The notes below the pieces were generated by a model that was not told the DNA's origin, did no database searches, and saw only the letters and a list, made by a program, of their open reading frames with translations. A DNA stretch of 64,000 nucleotides. Origin: an uncultured Psychroserpens sp. (GTDB taxonomy: Bacteria; Bacteroidota; Bacteroidia; Flavobacteriales; Flavobacteriaceae). Below, one piece after another: positions 8,519 through 16,717 of this stretch; position 1 is the first letter of the stretch; each line of letters starts with the position of its first letter. The stretch covers positions 496,001 through 560,000 of the forward strand of contig CANKZZ010000004.1 in assembly GCA_947488655.1 (NCBI GenBank), written 5' to 3'. Both the position numbers and the translations under genes were made by a program.

Positions 8519-9997
8519 ATGAAACAGATTAAAATTTTAATAGCAATAGTTACACTTTTAATAAGTGGCTTTGGCTACTCGCAAGACAATATATTTTTAA
8601 ATAGAGATTATTGGAGTTCAAAACCTACGATTGAAGATGTAGATTTAAAAATTAAACAAGGACATGATATAGCGCAAGCCAATAGTAACAACTTTGATGC
8701 TGTAGTTTATGCTATTTTACAAGACGCACCAAATACTACTATCCAATATATACAATCAAAAAAAGGTAACGATGTCAATAAACTAACGCATGACGGTAGA
8801 ACTTATATTTTTTGGGCTGCTTACAAGGGAAATGTGGATTTTATGAACTATTTATTAAAAGAAGGAGCAAAAACTAATCTAACAGACGACAAAGGAAATA
8901 CTATAATAAATTTTGCAGCATCATCTGGTCAACAAAATACAGAGGTTTATGATTTATGTATAGCACATGGTGCAAATCTTGAAACGGATTTAAATCCAGA
9001 TGGAGCAAATGCATTATTATTAGCAGCTCCAACTGACAAAGAATTTAAGTTAATTTCTTATTTCCAGTCTAAAGGTCTAGATATAAATAGTGTTGACAAT
9101 AATGGGAACGGTGTTTTTAATTATGTTGCGAAAACTGGTAATATAGAATTAATGAATGCACTACTTAAAAAAGGTGTGAAAGGCACAAACGAAGCCTATA
9201 TATTTGCAGCCTATGGTACAAGAGGAGCTACAAATGGAGTAGAGGTTTACAAATATTTAGAAAGTTTAGGGTTAGATCTTAATATTTCTAATGACGAAGG
9301 TATCTCACCATTACATATTGTTGCGTCAAGAAGCAAGAATACAGAATTAATTTATTATTTATTAGAAAAAGGATTAGATGCGAGTATTAAAGATTTTAAA
9401 GGAAATAATGCTGTAATGCTTGCAGCATCTCGTAATGATTTAGAAATAGTAAAACTTTTAGTTTCAAATCTTAAATCTATAGATGATACTAATAAAAAAG
9501 GGCAATCGGCATTATCATTAGCTGTAAGTAATAATACTCCAGATGTTGTAGCCTTTTTAATTAGTAAAGGATATGATACAACTATTGTAGATGCTCAAGG
9601 TAATAATTTAGCGTATTACTTGGCCAACTCATTCTCTAATAAGAACACATCAGAGTTTTTAGAAAAGTCAGCATTGTTAAAGCGTCATAAGGTTAATTTA
9701 TCTGCGGTACAAAAAAACGGAGCTACATGGTTTCATTTTGGTGTAGAGAAAAATAGTCTGGAGTTATTAAAATTAGCATTAGAAATGAAACAAGATATCA
9801 ACGCTAAAAACAGTGAAGGTAATACAGCACTGCTTTTGGCAGCTATGAAAGCTAAAAATACCGAAATTTTAAAATTTCTTGTAAATCAAGGTGCAGATAA
9901 AACAATCACAACAGATTTTGATGAATCAGCTTACGATTTGGCTCAAGAAAATGAGTTACTTATAACTAATAATGTTTCAATAGACTTTTTAAAATAG
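8519..9997 (+). CDS. Exported ankyrin-repeat protein
   Basis: This 492-residue protein has a signal peptide ending near SGFGYSQ and then about ten to twelve ankyrin repeats. Repeat cores that can be read include DGRTYIFWAAYKGNVDFMNY, EGISPLHIVASRSKNTEL, GNNAVMLAASRNDLEIVKLL, GQSALSLAVSNNTPDVVAF and GNTALLLAAMKAKNTEILKF. Ankyrin repeats mediate protein-protein contact, and an exported form would act in the periplasm, perhaps as a scaffold for neighbours. The gene is 1 nt downstream of the DUF6607 gene and 12 nt upstream of the DUF2271 gene. The final 40 residues after the last repeat end without a sorting domain, so it is not a T9SS cargo. Confidence 0.85.
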   Translation: MKQIKILIAIVTLLISGFGYSQDNIFLNRDYWSSKPTIEDVDLKIKQGHDIAQANSNNFDAVVYAILQDAPNTTIQYIQSKKGNDVNKLTHDGRTYIFWAAYKGNVDFMNYLLKEGAKTNLTDDKGNTIINFAASSGQQNTEVYDLCIAHGANLETDLNPDGANALLLAAPTDKEFKLISYFQSKGLDINSVDNNGNGVFNYVAKTGNIELMNALLKKGVKGTNEAYIFAAYGTRGATNGVEVYKYLESLGLDLNISNDEGISPLHIVASRSKNTELIYYLLEKGLDASIKDFKGNNAVMLAASRNDLEIVKLLVSNLKSIDDTNKKGQSALSLAVSNNTPDVVAFLISKGYDTTIVDAQGNNLAYYLANSFSNKNTSEFLEKSALLKRHKVNLSAVQKNGATWFHFGVEKNSLELLKLALEMKQDINAKNSEGNTALLLAAMKAKNTEILKFLVNQGADKTITTDFDESAYDLAQENELLITNNVSIDFLK

Positions 9998-10009
9998 CAC
10001 ACAATTAAT

Positions 10010-10495
10010 ATGAAAAATTTACGCATTACACTACCATTTTTAATCTTAGTATTTGGATTAATGTCTTTTAAATCATTAACCCAATCTTCAAAGTATAAAT
10101 GTATGATTCAAATGACAAATTATACAGGAGAAGGTGCTTATATCGTTATTTCTTTAATAAATCCAGAGGGAGACTATGAACAAACCTTATATGTAAAAGG
10201 TGACGATGACGAGTGGTACAATACAGTAGAGTCTTGGTGGGATTTCTACGGAAAAAAACGAACAGATATTGATGCTATTACAGGAGCAACAATAAGTGGA
10301 GGAGCAAGAGCTATTAATATTATAGAAATTGATGATGACAAACTGGATAAAGGTTACAAACTTAGGTTTGAATCTGCAGTAGAAGATCAAGAATATTATA
10401 AAAGCGATGTAGAGTTTGATCTTACTTCGCAAAATGTAAAAAGTAAAATTGAAGGCAAAGGTTTTATTAGATATATACGCATGATGCCTCAATAA
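10010..10495 (+). CDS. DUF2271 periplasmic protein with FMN-attachment motif
   Basis: This 161-residue protein has an N-terminal hydrophobic signal or anchor segment. The body fits DUF2271: YIVISLINPEGDYEQTLYV, WYNTVESWWDF and a C-terminal GFIRYIRMMPQ. Residues 88-94 read DAITGAT, which fits the ApbE flavinylation motif Dxx(S/T)GAT known from NqrC, RnfG and FMN_bind proteins; T94 would carry the FMN. The next gene encodes a PepSY membrane flavoreductase starting 11 nt downstream, so this protein is the likely periplasmic electron acceptor. No apbE gene is in the window. The FMN prediction is inference from the motif. Confidence 0.75.
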   Translation: MKNLRITLPFLILVFGLMSFKSLTQSSKYKCMIQMTNYTGEGAYIVISLINPEGDYEQTLYVKGDDDEWYNTVESWWDFYGKKRTDIDAITGATISGGARAINIIEIDDDKLDKGYKLRFESAVEDQEYYKSDVEFDLTSQNVKSKIEGKGFIRYIRMMPQ

Positions 10496-10506
10496 AACTA
10501 TTAAGA

Positions 10507-12702
10507 ATGACCATTTCTATTTGGAGATTTAGCCATCTTATTTTGGCATTAATATCTTCTATTTTTATTGTTTTAGCTTCTGTAACAGGTATGATTTTGG
10601 CTTTTGAGCCCATTTCAAATCAGTTGCAACCATACGGTTTTGATACTGATATTACAGTATCAAAAACAATTAAAAACTTAACTAATCGCTATGACGAAAT
10701 CATTACCATTGAGACAGATGAGAATGATTTTATCATAGCGTCTGTAATTACAAAAGAGGGAGAGAGCGATACTTTTTATATTAATCCAAATACGGGAGAA
10801 AAAGTAGGTGCACTCATAGAAAAAGACCCAATTTTTAGCTTTGCGACCAATTTACATCGTTCATTATTTTTAAAGTCTACTGGTCGTTTCATTGTAGGTT
10901 TTGTGTCCTTTTTATTAATATTAATGGCACTTTCGGGTGTAGTTTTAATAATAAAAAGGCAAGGTGGTTTACATCGCTATTTTTCTAAAGTTGTAAATGA
11001 AAATGTACAACAATATTACCATGTTATTCTTGGTAGATGGCTATTAATACCTATATTAATTATAGCCTTAACAGGTGTCTATTTGTCTTTAGAAAAATTT
11101 TCGTTATTACCAGAAACTAAAATACATCACAATTATTCTAATAATTTTTCTTCGGAAATAGCGCATACTTCAACTTCAGACTTTGAGATTTTTAACACCT
11201 TAAAAATTTCAGAAATAAAGCGATTAGAATTTCCATTTTCCGACGATATTGAAGACTATTTTTTTGTAACCTTAAAGGACAAGGAGCTATTAATTAATCA
11301 ATATACTGGAGCAATAGTTAGTGAGCAGGAGTATCCTCTTGTAAAAATAATGTCGCAATTAAGTTTGTTTTTACACACTGGTCAAGGTAGTGTTTTGTGG
11401 TCTGCTGTGCTGTTTTTCGTCTGTTTAGCATTACTATTTTTTATTTATTCTGGTTTCGCAATGACTTTAAAACGCACGAAAAAACGTGGCATTGCAAAAA
11501 ATAAGTTTTCTAAAGATGTTTCAGAAATTATAATTCTCGTAGGATCAGAAACAGGAAGTACCATAAACTTTGCAAATTTGTTTTTTGACGCACTAATTGC
11601 TCAAGGCAAAAAGGCGTATATCGCAGAAATGAATAAGTATAGCATCTTTAAAAATGCGAAACAAGTGGTGGTTTTTACATCTACTTATGGAGAAGGCGAT
11701 GCACCTATTAACGCTAAAAAATTTAAACACTTAGTAAAAGGTATTAAACAAACTCAAATTATAAATTATACTGTTGTAGGATTTGGTTCTATGTTATATC
11801 CTGAGTATTGTAAATATGCCGAAGACGTTGATGCTTTATTATATGCTAATGACAACTTTAAACAATCATTAGAGTTGTTTAAAATTAACAATCAATCATT
11901 TAGCGCATTTAAATCTTGGGTGGATAATTGGAGTGTTGTTAATGATTTAAAACTAGACATTAAGCAACCTGTTGTAAATCCTAAATCTAAAAATACTAGT
12001 GAGTTTAAAGTCGTGAGTACGTCAATTTTAAATGTCGATCAAACTTTTGTTTTGCGTTTAAAACCTATTAAGAATGTTAAATTTCAATCTGGGGATTTAA
12101 TAGCGTTTAGACCCGATATTAATGAAGCAGCTAGACAATATTCGGTAGCTAAAATTGGTGATGAGGTCGTTTTAAGTATAAAAAAACATGACAATGGATT
12201 ATGTTCTACTTTTCTCAGTGCACTTAAAGTAGGAGATGCAGTAACTGCAACAGTTGAGCATAATAAAGATTTTCATTTTCCGAAGACCTCAAAACCAGTA
12301 ATTTTAATTGCTAATGGTGCTGGTATTGCTCCATTTTTAGGGATGATATCAAATAATTTATCTCAAAATAAGTTACATCTATTTTTAGGTTTGCGAACTA
12401 AGGCGTCATTTAATTTATACAAGAGAATTATAAATGAGGCAATGCAAAACGACAAACTTACGTCATGCAATATAGCTTACTCTAAAGAAAATAGTAATCG
12501 CGTTTATGTACAACATCTAATTGATGAGCAATCGCTGTTGTTTTCTAATCATCTTAAAAATAAGGGAATCATCATGATTTGTGGATCTCTTACTATGCAA
12601 AAAGAAGTTTTAGAAGTCTTAAATTCTATTACTATGTCTGAGTTAAATCTTAGTTTGAATACTTTTGAGACTATGGGTTTAATAAAATCAGACTGTTATT
12701 AA
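10507..12702 (+). CDS. PepSY-TM / flavodoxin / NAD(P)H-flavin reductase fusion
   Basis: This 731-residue protein joins a PepSY-type four-helix membrane domain (about residues 1-330) to a cytoplasmic diflavin reductase. Histidines that could hold heme are visible in LHRSLF, YYHVILGRW and LFLHTGQG. The soluble part has a flavodoxin domain (VGSETGSTINFANLFF, TSTYGEGDAP), an FAD-binding barrel with RQYSVA, and a nucleotide-binding domain with NGAGIAPFLG and ICGSLTMQKEV. This is the cytochrome P450 reductase/sulfite reductase layout. It should move electrons from NAD(P)H across the membrane to the flavinylated DUF2271 protein. Ferric iron or heme reduction is the probable use given the operon, but that is inferred. 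Confidence 0.8.
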   Translation: MTISIWRFSHLILALISSIFIVLASVTGMILAFEPISNQLQPYGFDTDITVSKTIKNLTNRYDEIITIETDENDFIIASVITKEGESDTFYINPNTGEKVGALIEKDPIFSFATNLHRSLFLKSTGRFIVGFVSFLLILMALSGVVLIIKRQGGLHRYFSKVVNENVQQYYHVILGRWLLIPILIIALTGVYLSLEKFSLLPETKIHHNYSNNFSSEIAHTSTSDFEIFNTLKISEIKRLEFPFSDDIEDYFFVTLKDKELLINQYTGAIVSEQEYPLVKIMSQLSLFLHTGQGSVLWSAVLFFVCLALLFFIYSGFAMTLKRTKKRGIAKNKFSKDVSEIIILVGSETGSTINFANLFFDALIAQGKKAYIAEMNKYSIFKNAKQVVVFTSTYGEGDAPINAKKFKHLVKGIKQTQIINYTVVGFGSMLYPEYCKYAEDVDALLYANDNFKQSLELFKINNQSFSAFKSWVDNWSVVNDLKLDIKQPVVNPKSKNTSEFKVVSTSILNVDQTFVLRLKPIKNVKFQSGDLIAFRPDINEAARQYSVAKIGDEVVLSIKKHDNGLCSTFLSALKVGDAVTATVEHNKDFHFPKTSKPVILIANGAGIAPFLGMISNNLSQNKLHLFLGLRTKASFNLYKRIINEAMQNDKLTSCNIAYSKENSNRVYVQHLIDEQSLLFSNHLKNKGIIMICGSLTMQKEVLEVLNSITMSELNLSLNTFETMGLIKSDCY

Positions 12703-12731
12703 TTCTTGATTTATAGCCATCTATAAATTTT

Positions 12732-12785
12732 ATTTAAATTTAATCTAAATAAACTTTGAGAATTTAAAACTGTGTTTTATTTTTG
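12732..12785 (+). promoter_or_regulatory. Promoter with Fur-like operator upstream of the DUF4856/imelysin genes
   Basis: ATTTAAATT-T-AATCTAAAT (12732-12750) is the best copy of the 9-1-9 palindrome, with one mismatch between its arms. It lies 4 nt before a -33 TTTG (12755-12758), which is 19 nt from a -7 TATTTTTG (12778-12785). The promoter elements are near-consensus for Bacteroidota. The ATG follows at 12847. Iron-dependent repression is the natural reading; the regulator is not identified. Confidence 0.65.
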
Positions 12786-12846
12786 CAATCGAATTACAGA
12801 TTTTATTTGTAACAAGTCTAAATAAAAACAATATAATTAAGATTTA

Positions 12847-14043
12847 ATGAAAAGAATAGCTCTAAGTTTATGTGTAATAGCAAGTTTATTTACATCATGC
12901 TCAAATGATGATGATGTAAATAATTTACAACAAATTGAAACACCAATAACCTATAGTTTTGAAAGAAATGGTGAATCTACCGTAGATTTTAATGGACAAA
13001 CTACAAGAATAGCGATGGCTCAAGAATTGGCCTCTGCTTTAATGAATGAGACAAATACCGAAGCTCAATTAGATGGTATGTTCGCTCATGTTGAGGGTAA
13101 CACAGATTTCTCTAATGCAGATTTAAACGCATCAAATAAAAGTATTAGATCTAAAGTTGCTGCATCTACAGATTATTTCTCATCAAATGCAACTCTCGCT
13201 GCTACTATTAAAGAAGATTTTGATTCTTGGATTGAAGATCAAGCTACAAATGTATTTCCTAATTGGTCTGCTACAGCATCTGCTGGTAATGCAGGACAAT
13301 TACAACAAGCAGGAGGTGGATCTATTCGTTATATAAACGGTAAAGGTTTTGAATTAAACCAGGTAGTTTCTAAAGGATTAATTGGAGGTTTAATGACAGA
13401 TCAAATCTTAAATAATTACTTAAGTCCAGCTGTTTTAGATGAAGGTTCTAACAGAGAAAATAATAATAATGATGTTGTAGAAGACGGAAAATCTTATACT
13501 ACAATGGAGCATAAGTGGGATGAAGCTTTTGGTTACCTTTATGGAGCAGAAGAAGATGCATCAATGCCAGTATTAGGAGCAGATAGTTTTTTAAATAACT
13601 ATTTAAATAGATTAGAAAACGATGAGGATTTTGCAGGTATAGCGCAAACTGTATTTAATGCATTTAAATTAGGTCGTGCAGCAATTGTTGCAAAAGATTA
13701 CGATTTAAGAGATGCACAAGCTCAAATCATAAAAGAAAATCTATCAAAAGTTTCGGCAGTAAGAGCAGTACACTATTTACAAGCAGGAAAAGTAAAAATT
13801 AATGAAGGTGACATGGCTAGCGCATTTCACCAATTGTCTGAAGGTTTCGGTTTCATATACAGCCTACAATTTACAAGACAACCAAATACATCTACACCAT
13901 ATTTTACTAATGCAGAAGTAGCAGCTTACATAGCAGAGCTATCTCAAGGTAATGGGTTTTGGGATGTAACACCAGAAACTTTAGATACTATTTCTGAAGA
14001 AATTGCAGCACGTTTCAACTTCACAGTTGAGGCTGCGAATTAA
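12847..14043 (+). CDS. DUF4856 lipoprotein of imelysin locus
   Basis: This 398-residue lipoprotein has lipobox FTSCS followed by an acidic DDD. It fits DUF4856: YSFERNGESTVDFNGQTTRI near the N terminus, an INGKGFELNQVVSKGLIGG block, and KWDEAFGYLYG around residue 220. Proteins of this family sit next to imelysin peptidase-like lipoproteins in Bacteroidota and share a helical-bundle appearance with them. The gene has a strong promoter with a Fur-like site, so it should be expressed when iron is low. A hairpin follows the stop codon, and the imelysin gene has its own -7 box. A role in iron capture at the surface is inferred. Confidence 0.78.
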   Translation: MKRIALSLCVIASLFTSCSNDDDVNNLQQIETPITYSFERNGESTVDFNGQTTRIAMAQELASALMNETNTEAQLDGMFAHVEGNTDFSNADLNASNKSIRSKVAASTDYFSSNATLAATIKEDFDSWIEDQATNVFPNWSATASAGNAGQLQQAGGGSIRYINGKGFELNQVVSKGLIGGLMTDQILNNYLSPAVLDEGSNRENNNNDVVEDGKSYTTMEHKWDEAFGYLYGAEEDASMPVLGADSFLNNYLNRLENDEDFAGIAQTVFNAFKLGRAAIVAKDYDLRDAQAQIIKENLSKVSAVRAVHYLQAGKVKINEGDMASAFHQLSEGFGFIYSLQFTRQPNTSTPYFTNAEVAAYIAELSQGNGFWDVTPETLDTISEEIAARFNFTVEAAN

Positions 14044-14069
14044 TTATTTAATAATTAGTCTCTAATAGT

Positions 14070-14112
14070 AAATGCGTTCGTTAGGTTGAACGCATTTGCT
14101 TGTTTATTTTTG
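14070..14112 (+). promoter_or_regulatory. Hairpin followed by a -7 box before the imelysin gene
   Basis: AAATGCGTTC (14070-14079) and GAACGCATTT (14088-14097) form a perfect 10-bp stem with an 8-nt loop. The sequence after it is only moderately T-rich, so termination would be partial. A -7 box TATTTTTG follows at 14105-14112, 23 nt before the imelysin start. The arrangement suggests attenuation of read-through plus a second promoter. Confidence 0.55.
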
Positions 14113-14135
14113 CAAACTCAAAAAGAAGATATAAA

Positions 14136-15257
14136 ATGATGAAAAAAGTTGTTTTAAGTTTATTTACAATGGCAGTGTTAGTAGCTTGCAGTAGCTCAGA
14201 TGATAGTAGTGGTTCTAGCGCAACTGCAGATGATTTTAATCGTCAAGCAATGTTAACCAATTGGGCAGATAATATTATTATTCCTGCATTACAAGATTTA
14301 AATGAAAATTTAAACACATTAACCACTGCTAAAAACACATTTACTACTACACCAAATCAAGCTAATTTAAACGATTTAAGAATATCTTGGTTAGAGGCTT
14401 ATAAGGTATGGCAACATGTAGAAATGTTTAACATTGGTAAAGCAGAAGAAATTAATTATTCTTTTCAAATGAATATCTATCCAACTAATGTTGACGATAT
14501 TCAAAATAATATAAGTACTGGTACTTATGATTTGGCTAATGTAAACAATAATGATGCAGTTGGTTTTCCTGCAGTAGATTATATGTTATATGGTTTGGCA
14601 GAGAATGATACCCAAATTTTAAATGCCTACACAACAGCTACAAATTTTGAAGCTAATAAGGCATATTTGTCAGATTTAATTGATCAAATGCAAAATTTAA
14701 CATCTACTGTCTTAAATGATTGGATATCAAATTATAGAGATGTTTTTGTTAATAGCACAGCAAATACAGCAACTAGTGCAACAAATAAATTAACTAACGA
14801 TTTTATATTTTATTACGAAAAAGGGTTACGTGCCAATAAGTTTGGTATTCCTGCAGGTGTATTCTCATCTACACCTTTAAATACTAAGGTAGAAGCTTTT
14901 TACAATAAAGAAGCATCTAGAGTATTAGCTTTAGAAGGTTTAGACGCAGTACAAAACTTTTTTCTTGGTGTAGGTTACAACGCCTCTGTTAGTGGAGAAA
15001 GTTTTAGTTCATATTTAAACTATCTTAATACCATTAGAGAAGGAGACGATTTAAGTGCGTTAATAAATGATCAATTTAATACTGCTAGAGCAAAAATTCA
15101 AGTGCTTAACAATAACTTATCGCAACAGGTAGAAACAGATAATTCTAAAATGTTAGAAGCTTATGATGAGTTACAAAGAGCAGTCGTTTTACTCAAAGTA
15201 GATATGATACAAGCCATGAATATAAGTGTAGATTTTGTAGATGCAGATGGCGATTAG
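14136..15257 (+). CDS. Imelysin-family lipoprotein
   Basis: This lipoprotein of about 373 residues starts at the ATG at 14136 (a second ATG follows directly) and has lipobox LVACS. An upstream in-frame TTG at 14100 is rejected because a -7 box lies between. The imelysin pattern is visible: LRISWLEAYKVWQHVEMFN in the first part (helical bundle with W and E), NVDDIQ and a GFPAVDYMLYG block that stands at the place of the GxHxxE-type motif of this family. The second half has YEKGLRANKFGIP. Imelysin-like proteins are surface iron-regulated proteins thought to bind iron or heme; no protease activity should be assumed. Confidence 0.85.
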   Translation: MMKKVVLSLFTMAVLVACSSSDDSSGSSATADDFNRQAMLTNWADNIIIPALQDLNENLNTLTTAKNTFTTTPNQANLNDLRISWLEAYKVWQHVEMFNIGKAEEINYSFQMNIYPTNVDDIQNNISTGTYDLANVNNNDAVGFPAVDYMLYGLAENDTQILNAYTTATNFEANKAYLSDLIDQMQNLTSTVLNDWISNYRDVFVNSTANTATSATNKLTNDFIFYYEKGLRANKFGIPAGVFSSTPLNTKVEAFYNKEASRVLALEGLDAVQNFFLGVGYNASVSGESFSSYLNYLNTIREGDDLSALINDQFNTARAKIQVLNNNLSQQVETDNSKMLEAYDELQRAVVLLKVDMIQAMNISVDFVDADGD

Positions 15258-15278
15258 TAATAACAGCATATTATAATT

Positions 15279-15322
15279 AAGATTCTTTAGTGGTGTAAAT
15301 CGCTAAAGAATCTTTTTTTTTA
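15279..15322 (+). terminator. Rho-independent terminator after the imelysin gene
   Basis: AAGATTCTTTAG (15279-15290) pairs perfectly with CTAAAGAATCTT (15303-15314) around a 12-nt loop and is followed by a run of T. It ends the imelysin transcript before the HTTM gene. Confidence 0.9.
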
Positions 15323-15349
15323 AATCCACTAGTACCTCAAACGTAATTA

Positions 15350-16717
15350 ATGACATTTAAATTTAAAACATATCTTAACAAGACCACAAATGCTGCACCA
15401 TTAGCAGTTTTTCGTATTGGTTTTGGTATCATGATGTTTTACAGTATTGTTAGATTTTGGTATCATGGTTGGATAGAAAAGCTATATATAGATCCAACAT
15501 TTCATTTTAAATATTACGGTTTTGAATGGGTAAAATCTCTAGGTAATTATAATTATCTACTCTTTTTTTTCTGCGGAATAGCTGCGCTGTTTGTTGCCTT
15601 TGGTTTTAAATATAGATTAGCTATAATAGCATTCTTTTTAAGTTTTATATATATAGAACTTATTGATAAAACAACATACCTTAATCACTATTACTTTATT
15701 AGTGTATTAAGTTTTTTAATGATTTTTTTGCCAGCAAATGCTAAATTCTCATTAGATAATGTAATCAGGAAAAAAAGTTACAATCAAATTCCAAACTGGA
15801 CAATAGATAGTATAAAATTGCTATTAGGCATCGTTTACTTTTACGCAGGAATTGCAAAAATAAACAGTGATTGGTTGCTCAAAGCTATGCCATTGAAAAT
15901 TTGGTTGCCTTCTAAGTATGATTTACCATTTTTTGGTAATAATCTTATGCAACAAGAATGGTTTCATTATGCAATGAGTTGGTCTGGTATGTTATATGAT
16001 TTAGCCATTCCATTTTTGTTATTATATAAACGTACTCGCAAGTTTGCATTTGTTTTAGTTGTCATATTTCATGTATTTACACGAGTATTGTTTTCAATAG
16101 GGATGTTTCCATATATTATGATAGTTGCTACTTTAATTTTCTTTGACGCTAGCGTACACGAAAAAATAATTATCATTATTAAAAAGCTGCTAAAACCTTT
16201 CCGCAGCAAAATAAAAACACCGCACACAAAAGAGCATTATAAATATTCTAATATAAACGTTTTAACACCAATACTGGCTGTATTTTTTGCGTTTCAAATC
16301 TTATTCCCATTTCGCTATACCTTTTATAAAAACGAATTATTTTGGACAGAGGAAGGCTATAGGTTATCATGGCGAGTAATGCTTATGGAAAAAGCAGGAT
16401 TTACTACGTTTAAAATTGCCAATTCTAAAACTGGGCAGTACTTTTACGTACAAAATACAGACTTTTTAACCTCATTTCAAGAAAAACAGATGAGCTTTCA
16501 GCCTGATTTTATTTTAGAATATGCTCATTATTTAGGTGATCATTTTAAAGCTCAAGGGCATGAAAATGTGCAAGTTTTTGCAGAGAGTTATGTTGCACTT
16601 AACGGTCGTTTAAGTCAACAGTACATTGATCCCAAAGTAGATTTGTATAATGAAAAAGAATCATTTAAACCCAAACATTGGATTTTACCATTTAAAGATG
16701 AAATTAAAGGATTTTAA
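15350..16717 (+). CDS. HTTM-domain membrane protein (vitamin K gamma-carboxylase-like)
   Basis: This 455-residue polytopic membrane protein has at least eight hydrophobic helices in its first 280 residues, opening with PLAVFRIGFGIMMFYSIVRF. TYLNHYYFISVLSFLMIFLP and LLGIVYFYAGIAKINSDW are the HTTM/VKGC family hallmarks. The last 150 residues are a soluble periplasmic-type domain (FTTFKIANSKTGQYFYVQN, RLSQQYIDPKVD). Vitamin K-dependent carboxylases modify glutamates, but bacterial HTTM proteins have no settled activity. Its stop overlaps the start of the FecA-like receptor by 20 nt, so the two are translationally coupled, and imelysin-type genes lie directly upstream. It may modify or assist an iron-uptake component; this is inference. 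Confidence 0.82.
   Translation: MTFKFKTYLNKTTNAAPLAVFRIGFGIMMFYSIVRFWYHGWIEKLYIDPTFHFKYYGFEWVKSLGNYNYLLFFFCGIAALFVAFGFKYRLAIIAFFLSFIYIELIDKTTYLNHYYFISVLSFLMIFLPANAKFSLDNVIRKKSYNQIPNWTIDSIKLLLGIVYFYAGIAKINSDWLLKAMPLKIWLPSKYDLPFFGNNLMQQEWFHYAMSWSGMLYDLAIPFLLLYKRTRKFAFVLVVIFHVFTRVLFSIGMFPYIMIVATLIFFDASVHEKIIIIIKKLLKPFRSKIKTPHTKEHYKYSNINVLTPILAVFFAFQILFPFRYTFYKNELFWTEEGYRLSWRVMLMEKAGFTTFKIANSKTGQYFYVQNTDFLTSFQEKQMSFQPDFILEYAHYLGDHFKAQGHENVQVFAESYVALNGRLSQQYIDPKVDLYNEKESFKPKHWILPFKDEIKGF

Noticed and set aside
8519-9997. Ankyrin gene as a phage or eukaryote-derived effector
   Set aside because: It has a normal signal peptide, local base composition and tight operon fit, with no sign of transfer.
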